Source: JBEISR01 sp044371425
GTDB lineage: Bacteria > Planctomycetota > Planctomycetia > Pirellulales > Pirellulaceae
Reading direction: 5' to 3'
DNA length: 64,000 nucleotides
Assembly (NCBI GenBank): GCA_044371425.1
Contig: JBILTR010000007.1
Location: 62,001-126,000, forward strand
Under the pieces are notes generated by a model. It did no database searches. It saw nothing but the letters and a program-made list of their open reading frames with translations, and was not told the origin of the DNA. A program made the position numbers and the translations under genes. Positions 7,331 to 16,440 of this stretch are shown one piece after another (within the stretch, counting starts at the first letter, position 1; every line of letters starts with the position of its first letter).

Positions 7331-9427
7331 ATGCGTGATTCCATCCGATACGATTTGGGCGGGACCGATTCTTCCGGTCCCCTTCGGAAGCGAACGGCGC
7401 ATCGCATGCGGCGAGCCGCCGTTGCGATGTTGGTCGCGATGTTGGCATCGCCCTGTGTCGCCCAGGAGGCACCCAAAAGCGTTGCCTCTGGGATCGAACA
7501 GCAATACCGCAGCCGGCAGATCCAGCCAGGCGATGACTTCTACAAGTACATGAACGACGGTTGGCTGGAGACCACCAAGATCCCTGAGGACCAGTCGAAC
7601 TACGGATCGTTCTCGGTGCTGGATGATGCCAACAAGGCTCTGATTCGCAAGCTGATCGAAGAAGCGGCTGGCAATCCATCCGCTACCGGTCCCGCCGCGC
7701 AGGTCGGTTCGCTCTACCGTTCCTATGTCGATCTCGAGGGGCGCAACCAGAAAGGGCTCCAACCGATCGCCGAGCTGATACGAAAGGTTCGCGCGATCGA
7801 ATCGAAGTCCCAGTGGGCTGAGATGGCTGGTGAGCTGAGTCGAGTCGGCATCGGGGGATTCTTCGGCATGGGAGTCGAACCGGATGCGAGGAAGTCGGAT
7901 CAGTACGCCGTCTACATGGGGCAGTCGGGCACCACGCTTCCCGATCGCGACTATTACCTCAAAGACGAGGGACGTTACGCCGAAGCCCGCGCCGCACTCC
8001 AGAAATACGCGGAGACGATGTTCCAATCGGCAGGGCATCCTGATCCAGCCAAAGCGGCAGGCCATGTCATCGACCTGGAAACCCGTTTTGCGAAAGCTCA
8101 GTGGGAAAAGGTGCTGCTGCGCGATCCAGTCAAGAATTACAACAAAATGCCAGTCGATCAAGTGAAGCAGTTGCTGAGCCATTTCGACTGGGATGCCTAC
8201 AGCCGAGGGATGGATTACCAGGCAGATGGTTCGCTGATCGTCGGACAGCCTTCCTTCTTCGAAGCAGCCAATCAGATTTTCGAGGAGGCATCGCTGGAGT
8301 CGCTCAACGACTTCCTGCTTTTCTCGCTGATCGATCACTACGCCCCAGCGCTCGATCAAGCGATGGTCGATCGCCACTTCGCATTCCACGAGACTGCCTT
8401 GAGCGGTGTTACGGAACAAAAGCCGCTGTGGCGACGCGGCGTGGAGATGTGCAACGGAAGGCTTGGCATGCCGGTCGGCCAAATGTACGTCGAAGCTTCC
8501 TTCTCCAAGGAGGCAAAGACGCGCATGGAACAATTGGTCGCCAACCTGAAGACCGCTTTCGCCAAGCGGATCCAAAACTTGGCATGGATGGGAAATGGAA
8601 CCAAACAGCAGGCGCTAGAGAAGCTCTCGAAATTCACCACCAAGATCGGCTATCCCGATCGTTGGAAAGACTATAGCTCGGTGCAACTCAAGCCGGATGA
8701 TCTGGTCGGCAATCTCGACAAGATCGCACAGTTCGAACACCACTACGAACTCGCGAAATTGGGCAAGCCGATCGATCGGACCGAGTGGTTCATGCCACCT
8801 CAGATCGTCAATGCCTACTACAATCCCCTGATGAATGAAATCGTCTTTCCGGCTGCGATTCTTCAGCCACCTTTCTTCAATCTCCAGGCAGACGACGCGG
8901 TCAACTATGGTGGCATCGGTGCCGTCATCGGGCACGAGATCAGCCACGGCTTCGATGATAGCGGCAGTCAGTTCGATGGCGACGGGAACCTCAGGAACTG
9001 GTGGACCGAAAAGGACCGCGAGGAGTTTGAACGCCGAAGCGAGCAGCTGGTGACGCAGTACTCGGAGTACAAGCCATTCCCGGATATGGCCGTCAACGGC
9101 AAGTTCACCCTCGGGGAAAACATCGGGGATCTGGGCGGGATGGCCGTCGCTTACGATGCCTATCAGCTTTCCCTCGGTGGCAAACCGGCCCCCATGATCG
9201 ATGGCATGACCGGGGACCAGCGCTTCTTCGCCGGATGGGCTCAGGTTTGGAGACGCAAATACCGGGAAACGGAATTGCGCAAACGCCTGCTGACCGATCC
9301 CCATTCCCCCAGCCAGTATCGCTGCAACGGCATCCTGTCGAACATGGACAAATTCTACGAAGCGTTTGCCATCCAGCCGGGAGATCCGATGTACATCGCA
9401 CCGGAAAAAAGGGTCAGGATCTGGTGA
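7331..9427 (+). CDS. pepO: M13-family (neprilysin/PepO-like) zinc metallopeptidase, exported
   Basis: The 698-residue endopeptidase has the complete M13 signature: HEISH at 535-539 (two zinc His and the catalytic Glu) and GENIGDLGG around 595-603, with the third zinc ligand at E596. The N-terminal family region begins PGDDFYKYMNDGWL, and the family NAYYNP and PPFF motifs precede the zinc site. The C-terminus keeps the DPHSPSQYRCNG phrase. A hydrophobic segment after MRRAAVAML, ending near CVAQ, is a signal peptide, so the protein acts outside the cytoplasm on small peptides. The start at 7331 has AGGAG seven bases upstream and gives a 25-residue extension before the signal core; the ATG at 7406 is an alternative. 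A GNRA-loop hairpin follows the stop. Confidence 0.93.
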   Translation: MRDSIRYDLGGTDSSGPLRKRTAHRMRRAAVAMLVAMLASPCVAQEAPKSVASGIEQQYRSRQIQPGDDFYKYMNDGWLETTKIPEDQSNYGSFSVLDDANKALIRKLIEEAAGNPSATGPAAQVGSLYRSYVDLEGRNQKGLQPIAELIRKVRAIESKSQWAEMAGELSRVGIGGFFGMGVEPDARKSDQYAVYMGQSGTTLPDRDYYLKDEGRYAEARAALQKYAETMFQSAGHPDPAKAAGHVIDLETRFAKAQWEKVLLRDPVKNYNKMPVDQVKQLLSHFDWDAYSRGMDYQADGSLIVGQPSFFEAANQIFEEASLESLNDFLLFSLIDHYAPALDQAMVDRHFAFHETALSGVTEQKPLWRRGVEMCNGRLGMPVGQMYVEASFSKEAKTRMEQLVANLKTAFAKRIQNLAWMGNGTKQQALEKLSKFTTKIGYPDRWKDYSSVQLKPDDLVGNLDKIAQFEHHYELAKLGKPIDRTEWFMPPQIVNAYYNPLMNEIVFPAAILQPPFFNLQADDAVNYGGIGAVIGHEISHGFDDSGSQFDGDGNLRNWWTEKDREEFERRSEQLVTQYSEYKPFPDMAVNGKFTLGENIGDLGGMAVAYDAYQLSLGGKPAPMIDGMTGDQRFFAGWAQVWRRKYRETELRKRLLTDPHSPSQYRCNGILSNMDKFYEAFAIQPGDPMYIAPEKRVRIW

Positions 9428-9488
9428 TCCAACCCCTGCCGTCTGCGGTCCTCTGGAGATGGCGATGAGGTGGCACCAAGGCGATATG

Positions 9489-9508
9489 GCCTGCCGGGAA
9501 CGGCAGGC
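9489..9508 (+). terminator. Hairpin with GGAA tetraloop after the M13 peptidase gene
   Basis: GCCTGCCG (9489-9496) and CGGCAGGC (9501-9508) form a perfect 8-bp GC-rich stem closed by the GNRA-type loop GGAA, 61 nt after the peptidase stop. No T tract follows, so it may be a transcript-end or stability hairpin. The rest of 9428-9724 shows nothing recognisable. Confidence 0.35.
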
Positions 9509-9724
9509 TGGGCCGCTGAAGGGCTCCACATCTGGGATACCAGATGGCGATGGACCAGTTCCGGATCGCGGTGGGATTCGTCGTTGCCCAGTGGCGTCTG
9601 TCGGATCTTCCCCTCGTTCTCAGGAAGTGGCCGAAAGGCTCCCTGGGTTGGCATCAGCCGGTCGGATCGATTGTTTCCAGAGGGCGCGGGCCGCGACTGG
9701 CGAAGGAACAGAGGGACCAGAAGG

Positions 9725-10378
9725 ATGGATGAAGTCGGCCAGATACCGCTACCACCAGCGACTCCAAAGGCTTCGATCCCCTTGCTGCCGGTCGATCGAC
9801 GACTTCGGCAGGGAGCTTGGCTATGGCTGGGTTCCCTGGCGATGTTCTTTCTCTCGACGCTGATTCTCTATGCCGTTTACGTCGCTTTGCGAACGCCCGA
9901 GCAGCGGGAGGCGATGCGGGAGCCGCTTCATATCCCATCAGGATTCTGGTGGAGCACTTTGGCGCTGTTGTTCGTCTCTGGGCTGCTGCACTGGGCCTCG
10001 CAGGTTGCAAAAGTCGATCAATACCGACGATTGACTTGGCTGACCGGGGCGGCTTTCCTTTTTTCGATCGTCTTCCTGGTGGTGCAATGGCCATCGATGC
10101 AGCAATTGCTGACCCAGCATCAGCGATCCGCTTCCCCAGCCCTCTCCGCATTTGCCATGACCTATTTGCTGGTGCTGATCCATGCACTCCACGTCCTGGG
10201 CGGGATCATCGCGCTGGCTTGGGTCTTCGTCGGTTCGTTGCTGAAGTGGTACGATCATGAGCGACACTATGGAGTTCAGTTCTGCGCGGCGTACTGGCAT
10301 TTTCTGGACGTCGTCTGGATCTGCATGCTGGTTTGCTTTGCTCTGGCGAGTCATTGGTTGGTGGCCGGTGCGCCCTGA
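9725..10378 (+). CDS. Cytochrome c oxidase subunit III-like membrane protein
   Basis: The 217-residue protein has five predicted membrane segments (about 33-55, 73-92, 103-121, 145-170, 192-211). The last two carry the haem-copper oxidase subunit III hallmarks HALHVLGGIIALAW and YGVQFCAAYWHFLDVVWI. Subunit III is a non-catalytic helper of the oxidase core. The five-segment form resembles the short bacterial CtaE/CyoC type. The ATG at 9725 directly follows an AGAAGG stretch; the open frame extends about 85 codons upstream but that part looks non-coding. No subunit I, II or IV gene is nearby, so this is an orphan copy in the window. The next gene overlaps its end by 11 nt, suggesting translational coupling. 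Confidence 0.85.
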   Translation: MDEVGQIPLPPATPKASIPLLPVDRRLRQGAWLWLGSLAMFFLSTLILYAVYVALRTPEQREAMREPLHIPSGFWWSTLALLFVSGLLHWASQVAKVDQYRRLTWLTGAAFLFSIVFLVVQWPSMQQLLTQHQRSASPALSAFAMTYLLVLIHALHVLGGIIALAWVFVGSLLKWYDHERHYGVQFCAAYWHFLDVVWICMLVCFALASHWLVAGAP

Positions 10379-11117
10379 GCGGCGGTGGTTTGCCGGCACC
10401 TTCTGTCGCCTGCTGGGGGCTGACTGGAAGCATGGAACCCGCGTCCTCTTTGGGGTTCTCTTTTCTTTGTCTGCCATCCTCCAGACCGCCTTCGCGCAGG
10501 AGCGATTCGTAGAGGCACCCGATCCCCAAGGGCCTCCCGAGGTGTGGCGAGAGTTATGGGATGGGCAGTCCGTAGCTCATTGGCGCTCCATAGGCCAGAG
10601 CGACTCTTTCGTAGCCCGGCCCCCGGTGTTGATCGGGAACTGGACGGGGGGGCGGGAGGATGCGATTCTGGTCCACCCAGCAATCGTTGGTGACGGGGAG
10701 CTGGTGCTGGAATTCCGCTTGGATGGCAACAACCTGAATGCCGGTATCCTCATCGGGAAACCAGCCGAAAGCTCCCAAGCGGAACCGTGGAATGGAATTC
10801 AGGTCGAATGCGATGGCAGCCAACGGCAATGGACAGGGGCCCTCTATGACATGACCAACCGAAGTTGGCTGCAAACATTGGAGAAGAACCCCGCGGCCAG
10901 AGGGGCTTTCCAGGCCAGTCAGTGGAACGAATTGCGGGTGCGATGGGAGCAGGAACGAATTCAAACCTGGATCAACGGTATTCCTGCCGCCGACCTCCAA
11001 TCCAGTGCCTTGGTGGGTCCGCTGCAAATCGCTCTGCAAATCCACCCGACCGATGCGTCGCGGCAGGGGCAGTGGCAAGTGCGCCTATTGCGATTCCGCC
11101 CTTTGAGGTCCCCCTAA
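10368..11117 (+). CDS. Secreted DUF1080 (3-keto-disaccharide hydrolase-type) protein
   Basis: The likely start is the GTG at 10368, inside the end of the subunit III gene, giving 249 residues. Residues about 23-43 form a signal peptide (RVLFGVLFSLSAILQTAFAQ). The rest is a concanavalin-like beta-sandwich of the DUF1080/PF06439 type: LWDGQSVAHW near the start of the domain, then DGELVLEFRLDGNNLNAGILI, WNGIQVECDG, and a C-terminal QWNELRVRWEQERIQTWING. Planctomycetes encode many such exported proteins, linked to sugar or polysaccharide processing; no specific substrate can be given. Upstream in-frame starts would extend it inside the membrane protein gene and are unlikely. No strong ribosome binding site is visible, consistent with coupling to the upstream gene. 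Confidence 0.75.
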   Translation: MRPERRWFAGTFCRLLGADWKHGTRVLFGVLFSLSAILQTAFAQERFVEAPDPQGPPEVWRELWDGQSVAHWRSIGQSDSFVARPPVLIGNWTGGREDAILVHPAIVGDGELVLEFRLDGNNLNAGILIGKPAESSQAEPWNGIQVECDGSQRQWTGALYDMTNRSWLQTLEKNPAARGAFQASQWNELRVRWEQERIQTWINGIPAADLQSSALVGPLQIALQIHPTDASRQGQWQVRLLRFRPLRSP

Positions 11118-11240
11118 GAACAGTTCCATCTAGGATTTGTGTGGGCGGTGATCCAAGGCAGTCATGGAAAAACTTGTCACTTGGCTGCCAGACGGGGAAG
11201 ATTTTTAGCGGGACGACAAGCCCCTCCCCGCTCGTTCCTC

Positions 11241-11333
11241 GCGACCCTCCCAGGGGGAGGGTGAAGTGTTTTTGCGACCCTGCTTCAGAGCAGGTGAAGT
11301 CTATGTAGGACCCTGCCAGGGGGAGGATGAGGT
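11241..11333. repeat. Three 27-bp hairpin units at an exact 33-bp period
   Basis: Units start at 11241, 11274 and 11307. Each reads roughly GACCCT, a dyad, then GGTGAAGT or GATGAGGT. The dyads are CCCTCCC/GGGAGGG in unit 1, CCTGCT/AGCAGG in unit 2 and a degenerate CCCT/AGGG pairing in unit 3. Unit 2 keeps the flanks but has a different stem sequence with paired changes, as expected for conserved structure. This looks like a REP-type dispersed intergenic element. Confidence 0.65.
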
Positions 11334-11683
11334 CTAGGTTCAACCAAGCTTGAGGAACGGTGCGATCCCTCAGGTCCCTTTGCAAGTGGGAGAGCCGACG
11401 GGACGCTGGTGCAACTCGCTCGATCCCAGGGGGATTTCGGCTCTGGGAAAGCCGAAAATCCTCAGCGATTCAGACTGAGAACGGATTGTCCAGGCGAAGT
11501 GGCGATTGTGCTGCAACGCCTGGTGGGAGCGGCTAGACAACCCTTGCGGGCTGGTGATAAACCCCAGGGCTGGGGCTGGGGAGGCAGCCAAGTAGGTAAG
11601 AAAAATGAGAAATCGCCACTTCCTGAGTTATCAAAACCAGCATAGAAGCGGGCCTAATGGAAGATAGATTCCCTTTATTTATC

Positions 11684-11711
11684 TTGATCCTTCATAATCA
11701 TCCGGTACACT
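11684..11711 (+). promoter_or_regulatory. Weak sigma-70-like promoter candidate for the DUF1559 gene
   Basis: TTGATC (11684-11689) and TACACT (11706-11711) each match four of six consensus bases with a 16-bp spacer, in a locally AT-rich stretch of a GC-rich region about 180 bp before the DUF1559 start. This is a pattern match only. Confidence 0.25.
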
Positions 11712-11891
11712 TCACGGTAGGTGGTGTTAGAGAGGATGGTCAGACGCTAGCCATCCTGAGGCGTCCATCGATCATTGCCGGTCGGATTCGGCGGATCGCA
11801 TGGAGCGGTTGACGGTCGACTTGTCTTGATGATCTCGGCGTTCTACTGAGGCTTTCCCAGCCGTCATTTTTCTATTCGTATGGAGGTTCCG

Positions 11892-12938
<1,047 letters not shown>

Positions 12939-12962
12939 TGGCAAGCGAAAGGTAGATTGAGG

Positions 12963-13157
12963 ATGCGAATTACGAAAGCGTTGGCACTACTGTTCTGCTT
13001 GATGGCAATTCCTTCGATCGTCGGCTGTGGGCCGGTGAAGGAAGATCCCACCAAGCGAGAAGGATTCAAGGACACCAGCGATCCCACCAACATCGGCAAC
13101 CTGGGGATGCCCACCGATGTGAAGGGGGCTGGAGCACCTGGCGAGGAACAGAAGTAA
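12963..13157 (+). CDS. Small lipoprotein downstream of the DUF1559 gene
   Basis: The 64-residue product has a basic start (MRITK), a hydrophobic core and a lipobox-like end (SIVGC), so Cys22 is the probable lipidation site. The rest, about 42 residues, is polar and probably disordered (KEDPTKREGF, NIGNLGMPTD). A TTG two codons upstream is in frame, but the ATG is preferred. The gene lies 24 nt after the DUF1559 gene and directly before an intrinsic terminator, so the two form one transcript. Small lipoproteins in this position are common in planctomycetes; their role is unknown. Confidence 0.8.
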   Translation: MRITKALALLFCLMAIPSIVGCGPVKEDPTKREGFKDTSDPTNIGNLGMPTDVKGAGAPGEEQK

Positions 13158-13199
13158 GCGCGGGCTGGCCCTTGGGCCGATCGCCTTCGATCCATTTGG

Positions 13200-13238
13200 G
13201 GACATGGAGACCACGGGTGTTTCCATGTCCTTTTTTTT
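13200..13238 (+). terminator. Intrinsic terminator of the DUF1559-lipoprotein operon
   Basis: GGACATGGA (13200-13208) pairs perfectly with TCCATGTCC (13222-13230), followed directly by eight T (13231-13238). It lies 43 nt after the lipoprotein stop. Confidence 0.9.
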
Positions 13239-13508
13239 CGTCCATCCGGCAATTCCGTGGGTCGTATCCGTCCGGCCGATCGGAGTGGGTGGGATGGAGT
13301 CGTGGGAGCAAGGGCGACCGATACCATGCGTGTGATGGATCTCAAATCCCCTTGGGAGGGTGACTGGGGGCTGTGGCCACCGGCATTTCCAGAGTCGCGG
13401 AAGTGAAGCGATCGTAACCCACACAGGTCTCGGATGGTCCTTTTTTTCTGGCTCATCGCAGTCTAGTCGCTGAAAAGGCTGGACAGTGGGACGACGAAAG
13501 GATTTCGG

Positions 13509-15014
13509 TTGAACGCACCTTGCTTGCAAGTCATCCAGATCAGCAAGGCGTTTCCTGGGGTCCAGGCGCTGGAAGAAGTTTCGCTGGAGTTGCACGCGGG
13601 AGAGGTCGTTGCCCTGATGGGGGCCAACGGCGCCGGCAAGAGCACCCTGATTCGACTGCTTGCAGGTGCGATGCAGGCAGATGGCGGAGCAATCTGGATG
13701 GATGGGCAACCGGCTCGACTAGCCGATCCAGCTACTGCGCTTCGAGCCGGAATCGGGGTGATCCACCAAGAGTTTTTTCTCGTTCCCCAGCTGAGCGTGC
13801 TCGACAACCTCTTCCTGGGTCACCGCCACCCACTGGGGATCATTTCTCGGCGGCAGGAGGCTCATGCAGCGCAAGAAATCTTTCAGCGATTGGGGATCTC
13901 GATCGACCTGGATACTGCATGCGGCCGGCTTTCGGTGGCTGAACAGCAGATGGTGGAAGTGGCCAAGTGCTTGTTGCGGCAGGTGCGTGTGTTGGTGCTG
14001 GACGAACCGACGGCAGCGCTGACGCCACGCGAAAGCCATCGGTTGCTCGACTTCCTCAGCACGCTCCGCGCGGAAGGTTTGGCGATTCTTTACGTCAGCC
14101 ATCGGCTGGAGGAAGTGTTTCAGATCGCCGACCGAATCGTCGTGCTTCGCGATGGAAGGACGGTTGCCCAAGGCCCCGTCTCGGGGTGGCAAAGGAAACC
14201 GCTGATCGAAGCCATGGTGGGCCGGCCGTTGGAGTCGGAGTATCCCAAGGAGCCGGCAGCGATCGGGAACGTGGTGCTGCGATGTAAGCAGCTGGGGCTT
14301 GGCAACCGCGTCCAGGGTGTATCGCTGGAGCTGCACGAAGGGGAAATCCTGGGCGTTGCAGGGCTGGTGGGTGCTGGCCGCACGGAACTGGCTAGATTGC
14401 TGTTTGGACTGGACCGGTACCAGACCGGAAGCATCGAACTGGATGGGCGGCCCATCTCGCTTCGTGGACCTCAGGATGCCATGCGGCTTGGGATCGGCTT
14501 TCTGCCGGAAGACCGAAAGAAGCAAGGGCTGATTGTCGACCATGGGCTGATCGACAACTTTTCGCTTCCCAACCTCTCTTCCTTTTCTCTCGGCGGTTGG
14601 ATGCGACGATCGGAAGAACGTCAGGCCTATGACCAGCAGCAGAACGCACTGGGATGGAAGCCGTCGGCACCCCGCCTCCCTGCCAAATTGCTGAGTGGCG
14701 GGAACCAGCAGAAACTGGTGCTGGGAAAGTGGATCCAGCGCGATCCCAGGGTGCTCATTCTGGATGAACCGACGCGAGGCGTCGATGTGGGTGCCCGCGT
14801 CGATGTCTATCGCTGGATTGTTCGGTTGGCTCAAAATCGCTGTGCCATCCTTTGGATCAGCTCGGATTTCGAGGAGCTGATTGGCATGAGCGATCGGATT
14901 GTGGTGATGCATCGAGGCAGGATCGTTTCGGAGATTCTCGATCCGCGAACGACCAGTGCCAGCGATCTTTTGTCGGCGGCCGTAGGAGCAGACAGGGGCG
15001 TTAGAGATGGCTGA
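13509..15014 (+). CDS. Sugar-type ABC transporter ATPase, two-domain (RbsA/MglA-like)
   Basis: The 501-residue protein has two fused nucleotide-binding domains, the normal size for RbsA/MglA/XylG. Domain 1 has an intact Walker A (GANGAGKST, from 38), a signature LSVAEQQ and Walker B LVLDEPTA. Domain 2 has the degenerate Walker A usual for this family (GLVGAGRTE), the full signature LSGGNQQK and Walker B LILDEPTRG. It would energise uptake (or export) of a sugar-like solute from the cytoplasmic side. The start is TTG with AAAGGA about eight bases upstream. The permease gene overlaps its end by 8 nt. No substrate-binding protein gene is adjacent, although this family normally has one. Confidence 0.92.
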   Translation: MNAPCLQVIQISKAFPGVQALEEVSLELHAGEVVALMGANGAGKSTLIRLLAGAMQADGGAIWMDGQPARLADPATALRAGIGVIHQEFFLVPQLSVLDNLFLGHRHPLGIISRRQEAHAAQEIFQRLGISIDLDTACGRLSVAEQQMVEVAKCLLRQVRVLVLDEPTAALTPRESHRLLDFLSTLRAEGLAILYVSHRLEEVFQIADRIVVLRDGRTVAQGPVSGWQRKPLIEAMVGRPLESEYPKEPAAIGNVVLRCKQLGLGNRVQGVSLELHEGEILGVAGLVGAGRTELARLLFGLDRYQTGSIELDGRPISLRGPQDAMRLGIGFLPEDRKKQGLIVDHGLIDNFSLPNLSSFSLGGWMRRSEERQAYDQQQNALGWKPSAPRLPAKLLSGGNQQKLVLGKWIQRDPRVLILDEPTRGVDVGARVDVYRWIVRLAQNRCAILWISSDFEELIGMSDRIVVMHRGRIVSEILDPRTTSASDLLSAAVGADRGVRDG

Positions 15015-16350
15015 AATGCAGAGCAGTAGCAAAAACAGTCATCGCGCCAGGGTGTCCTCTTGGTGGAGATCTTTGCTTGCGGATTATGGCATGGCCTTCG
15101 TCCTGGCCGGGATGATCGCGACTGTCAGTGGACTGACTTGGCAGAACCAACCACCGGGGCTGGAAGGTGCCGTGGAGCAACTGCTGGCGGTGGCCAAGCG
15201 AACCGATCAACCAATCTGGCTGGTGGGCAGCACCAGTGAAGAAGACCAGCGATTGATCGATCGTTTGAGCAGTGCGATCCCTGATGGTCGTGTGACCAAG
15301 ACGGTGCAGGGGGGACCTCCGGATTTTCGGCGAGCCGCTCAGGAGCACCCCACCGGCGCACCGACGCCATTGCTGCTGTGCAGCTCCCAGGCCGGAGGCT
15401 GGACGATCGTGTCCGAGTTGGCGGAGCGTCTTCCTGGTTGGGAGGGAGTCCAGGTGGCGGTCCCCAAGGAGGTGTCGGGATCGAGTTTTCTGAAGCGTGA
15501 GAATCTCATCAACGTCGCCAATCAGATCACCGTCATCGCGATGGTGGCGATCGGAATGACGTTGGTGATCCTGACCGGCGGGATCGACCTTTCCGTGGGA
15601 AGCCTGATTGCACTTTCCGCCGTGGTGGCCTGCCAGGGGATCGCCAAATTCTCTGGTGGCGTCGATGCCACATGGGAGGCGGTCGTCGGTTGGAGTTGCC
15701 TGGCCATCCTCCTTTGCGCCCTGCATGGATGGCTCAATGGCGTCTGGGTCACCTTCCTGCGCGTCCCGCCTTTCATCGCGACTTTGGCCACCATGCTGAT
15801 CGCCAGCGGTCACGCCTTCATGCTCTCCAAAGGGCAATCGATCGACCAGCTACCCGCCTCCTTTCGCATGCTGGGGCAGGGACGATGGATCGGCGTGCCA
15901 GTCGCCGTTTGGCTGATGATCGGCTTTTACATCGCGTTCCACTGGATCTTGGGGAAGACGACCTTTGGACGAGCCCTCTACGCGGTGGGGGGCAATGCGG
16001 AAGCGGCAAGGATGAGCGGCATTGGGGTGCGGCGGGTGGTGCTGATCGCTTACACCCTCTGCGGGGCGATGGCAGGGCTGGGAGGTGTTCTGCTGAGCAG
16101 TCAGCTGCAAAGTGGCGCGGCGACCTACGGGGCGATGTATGAACTGCTGGTGATCGCCGCGGTGGTGGTGGGCGGGGCGTCGCTGAGCGGCGGAAGGGGA
16201 AAAATCCTAGGGACCTTGATCGGTGCCCTGGTGATCGCCGTGATCCAGAACGGCATGAACCTGCTTGGCGTCGACCCCTTCCTTCAAAAGGTGGTGCTGG
16301 GTTACGTCATTTTAGGTGCGGTCCTTCTCGATCGGTGGCGCAGCCGATAA
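15007..16350 (+). CDS. RbsC-type ABC permease with about 110-residue extracytoplasmic insert
   Basis: The 447-residue membrane protein matches the BPD_transp_2 (RbsC/AraH) family from about 160 on: NLINVANQITVIAMVAIGMT, then ILTGGIDLSVGSLIALSAVV, RVPPFIATLATM, and VVVGGASLSGGRGKILGT near the end. Typical RbsC proteins have about 320 residues. The extra length is an insert between the first membrane helix (about 28-45) and the SSFLKRENLINV stretch. The insert (about 46-158) contains beta/alpha-looking segments (PIWLVGSTSEEDQRLIDRL, PLLLCSSQAGGWTIV) and should face the outside of the membrane. It could replace or dock a binding protein; this is inference. The gene overlaps the ATPase gene by 8 nt and is translationally coupled. 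Confidence 0.9.
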   Translation: MAEMQSSSKNSHRARVSSWWRSLLADYGMAFVLAGMIATVSGLTWQNQPPGLEGAVEQLLAVAKRTDQPIWLVGSTSEEDQRLIDRLSSAIPDGRVTKTVQGGPPDFRRAAQEHPTGAPTPLLLCSSQAGGWTIVSELAERLPGWEGVQVAVPKEVSGSSFLKRENLINVANQITVIAMVAIGMTLVILTGGIDLSVGSLIALSAVVACQGIAKFSGGVDATWEAVVGWSCLAILLCALHGWLNGVWVTFLRVPPFIATLATMLIASGHAFMLSKGQSIDQLPASFRMLGQGRWIGVPVAVWLMIGFYIAFHWILGKTTFGRALYAVGGNAEAARMSGIGVRRVVLIAYTLCGAMAGLGGVLLSSQLQSGAATYGAMYELLVIAAVVVGGASLSGGRGKILGTLIGALVIAVIQNGMNLLGVDPFLQKVVLGYVILGAVLLDRWRSR

Positions 16351-16440
16351 GCCGGTTTGCATGTTGGCTGGCAGTCCATCATGCTGAGTTCCTGGAAGCA
16401 GGAAACCGAGGTGCATTGCATAGGCTGAAAGGTGCCTTCC

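Larger units (their letters stand above)
11118..11891. other. Long intergenic spacer upstream of the DUF1559 gene
   Basis: About 770 bp have no convincing gene. The first third holds the hairpin repeat at 11241-11333. The stretch around 11640-11720 is notably AT-rich and contains TTGATC (11684-11689) and TACACT (11706-11711) with a 16-bp gap, a weak sigma-70-like candidate for the DUF1559 operon. Open frames on both strands here look like translated repeats (for example an antisense frame reading FTLPLGGSRG). Confidence 0.5.

Noticed and set aside
11241..11333. Possible CRISPR array, because units are regularly spaced
   Set aside because: The 6-bp gaps are too short for spacers, the units are imperfect, and no cas genes are present.
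16389..16404. Hairpin TTCCTG/CAGGAA between the permease and the double SxxK gene
   Set aside because: Only six base pairs and no T tract; could be chance.
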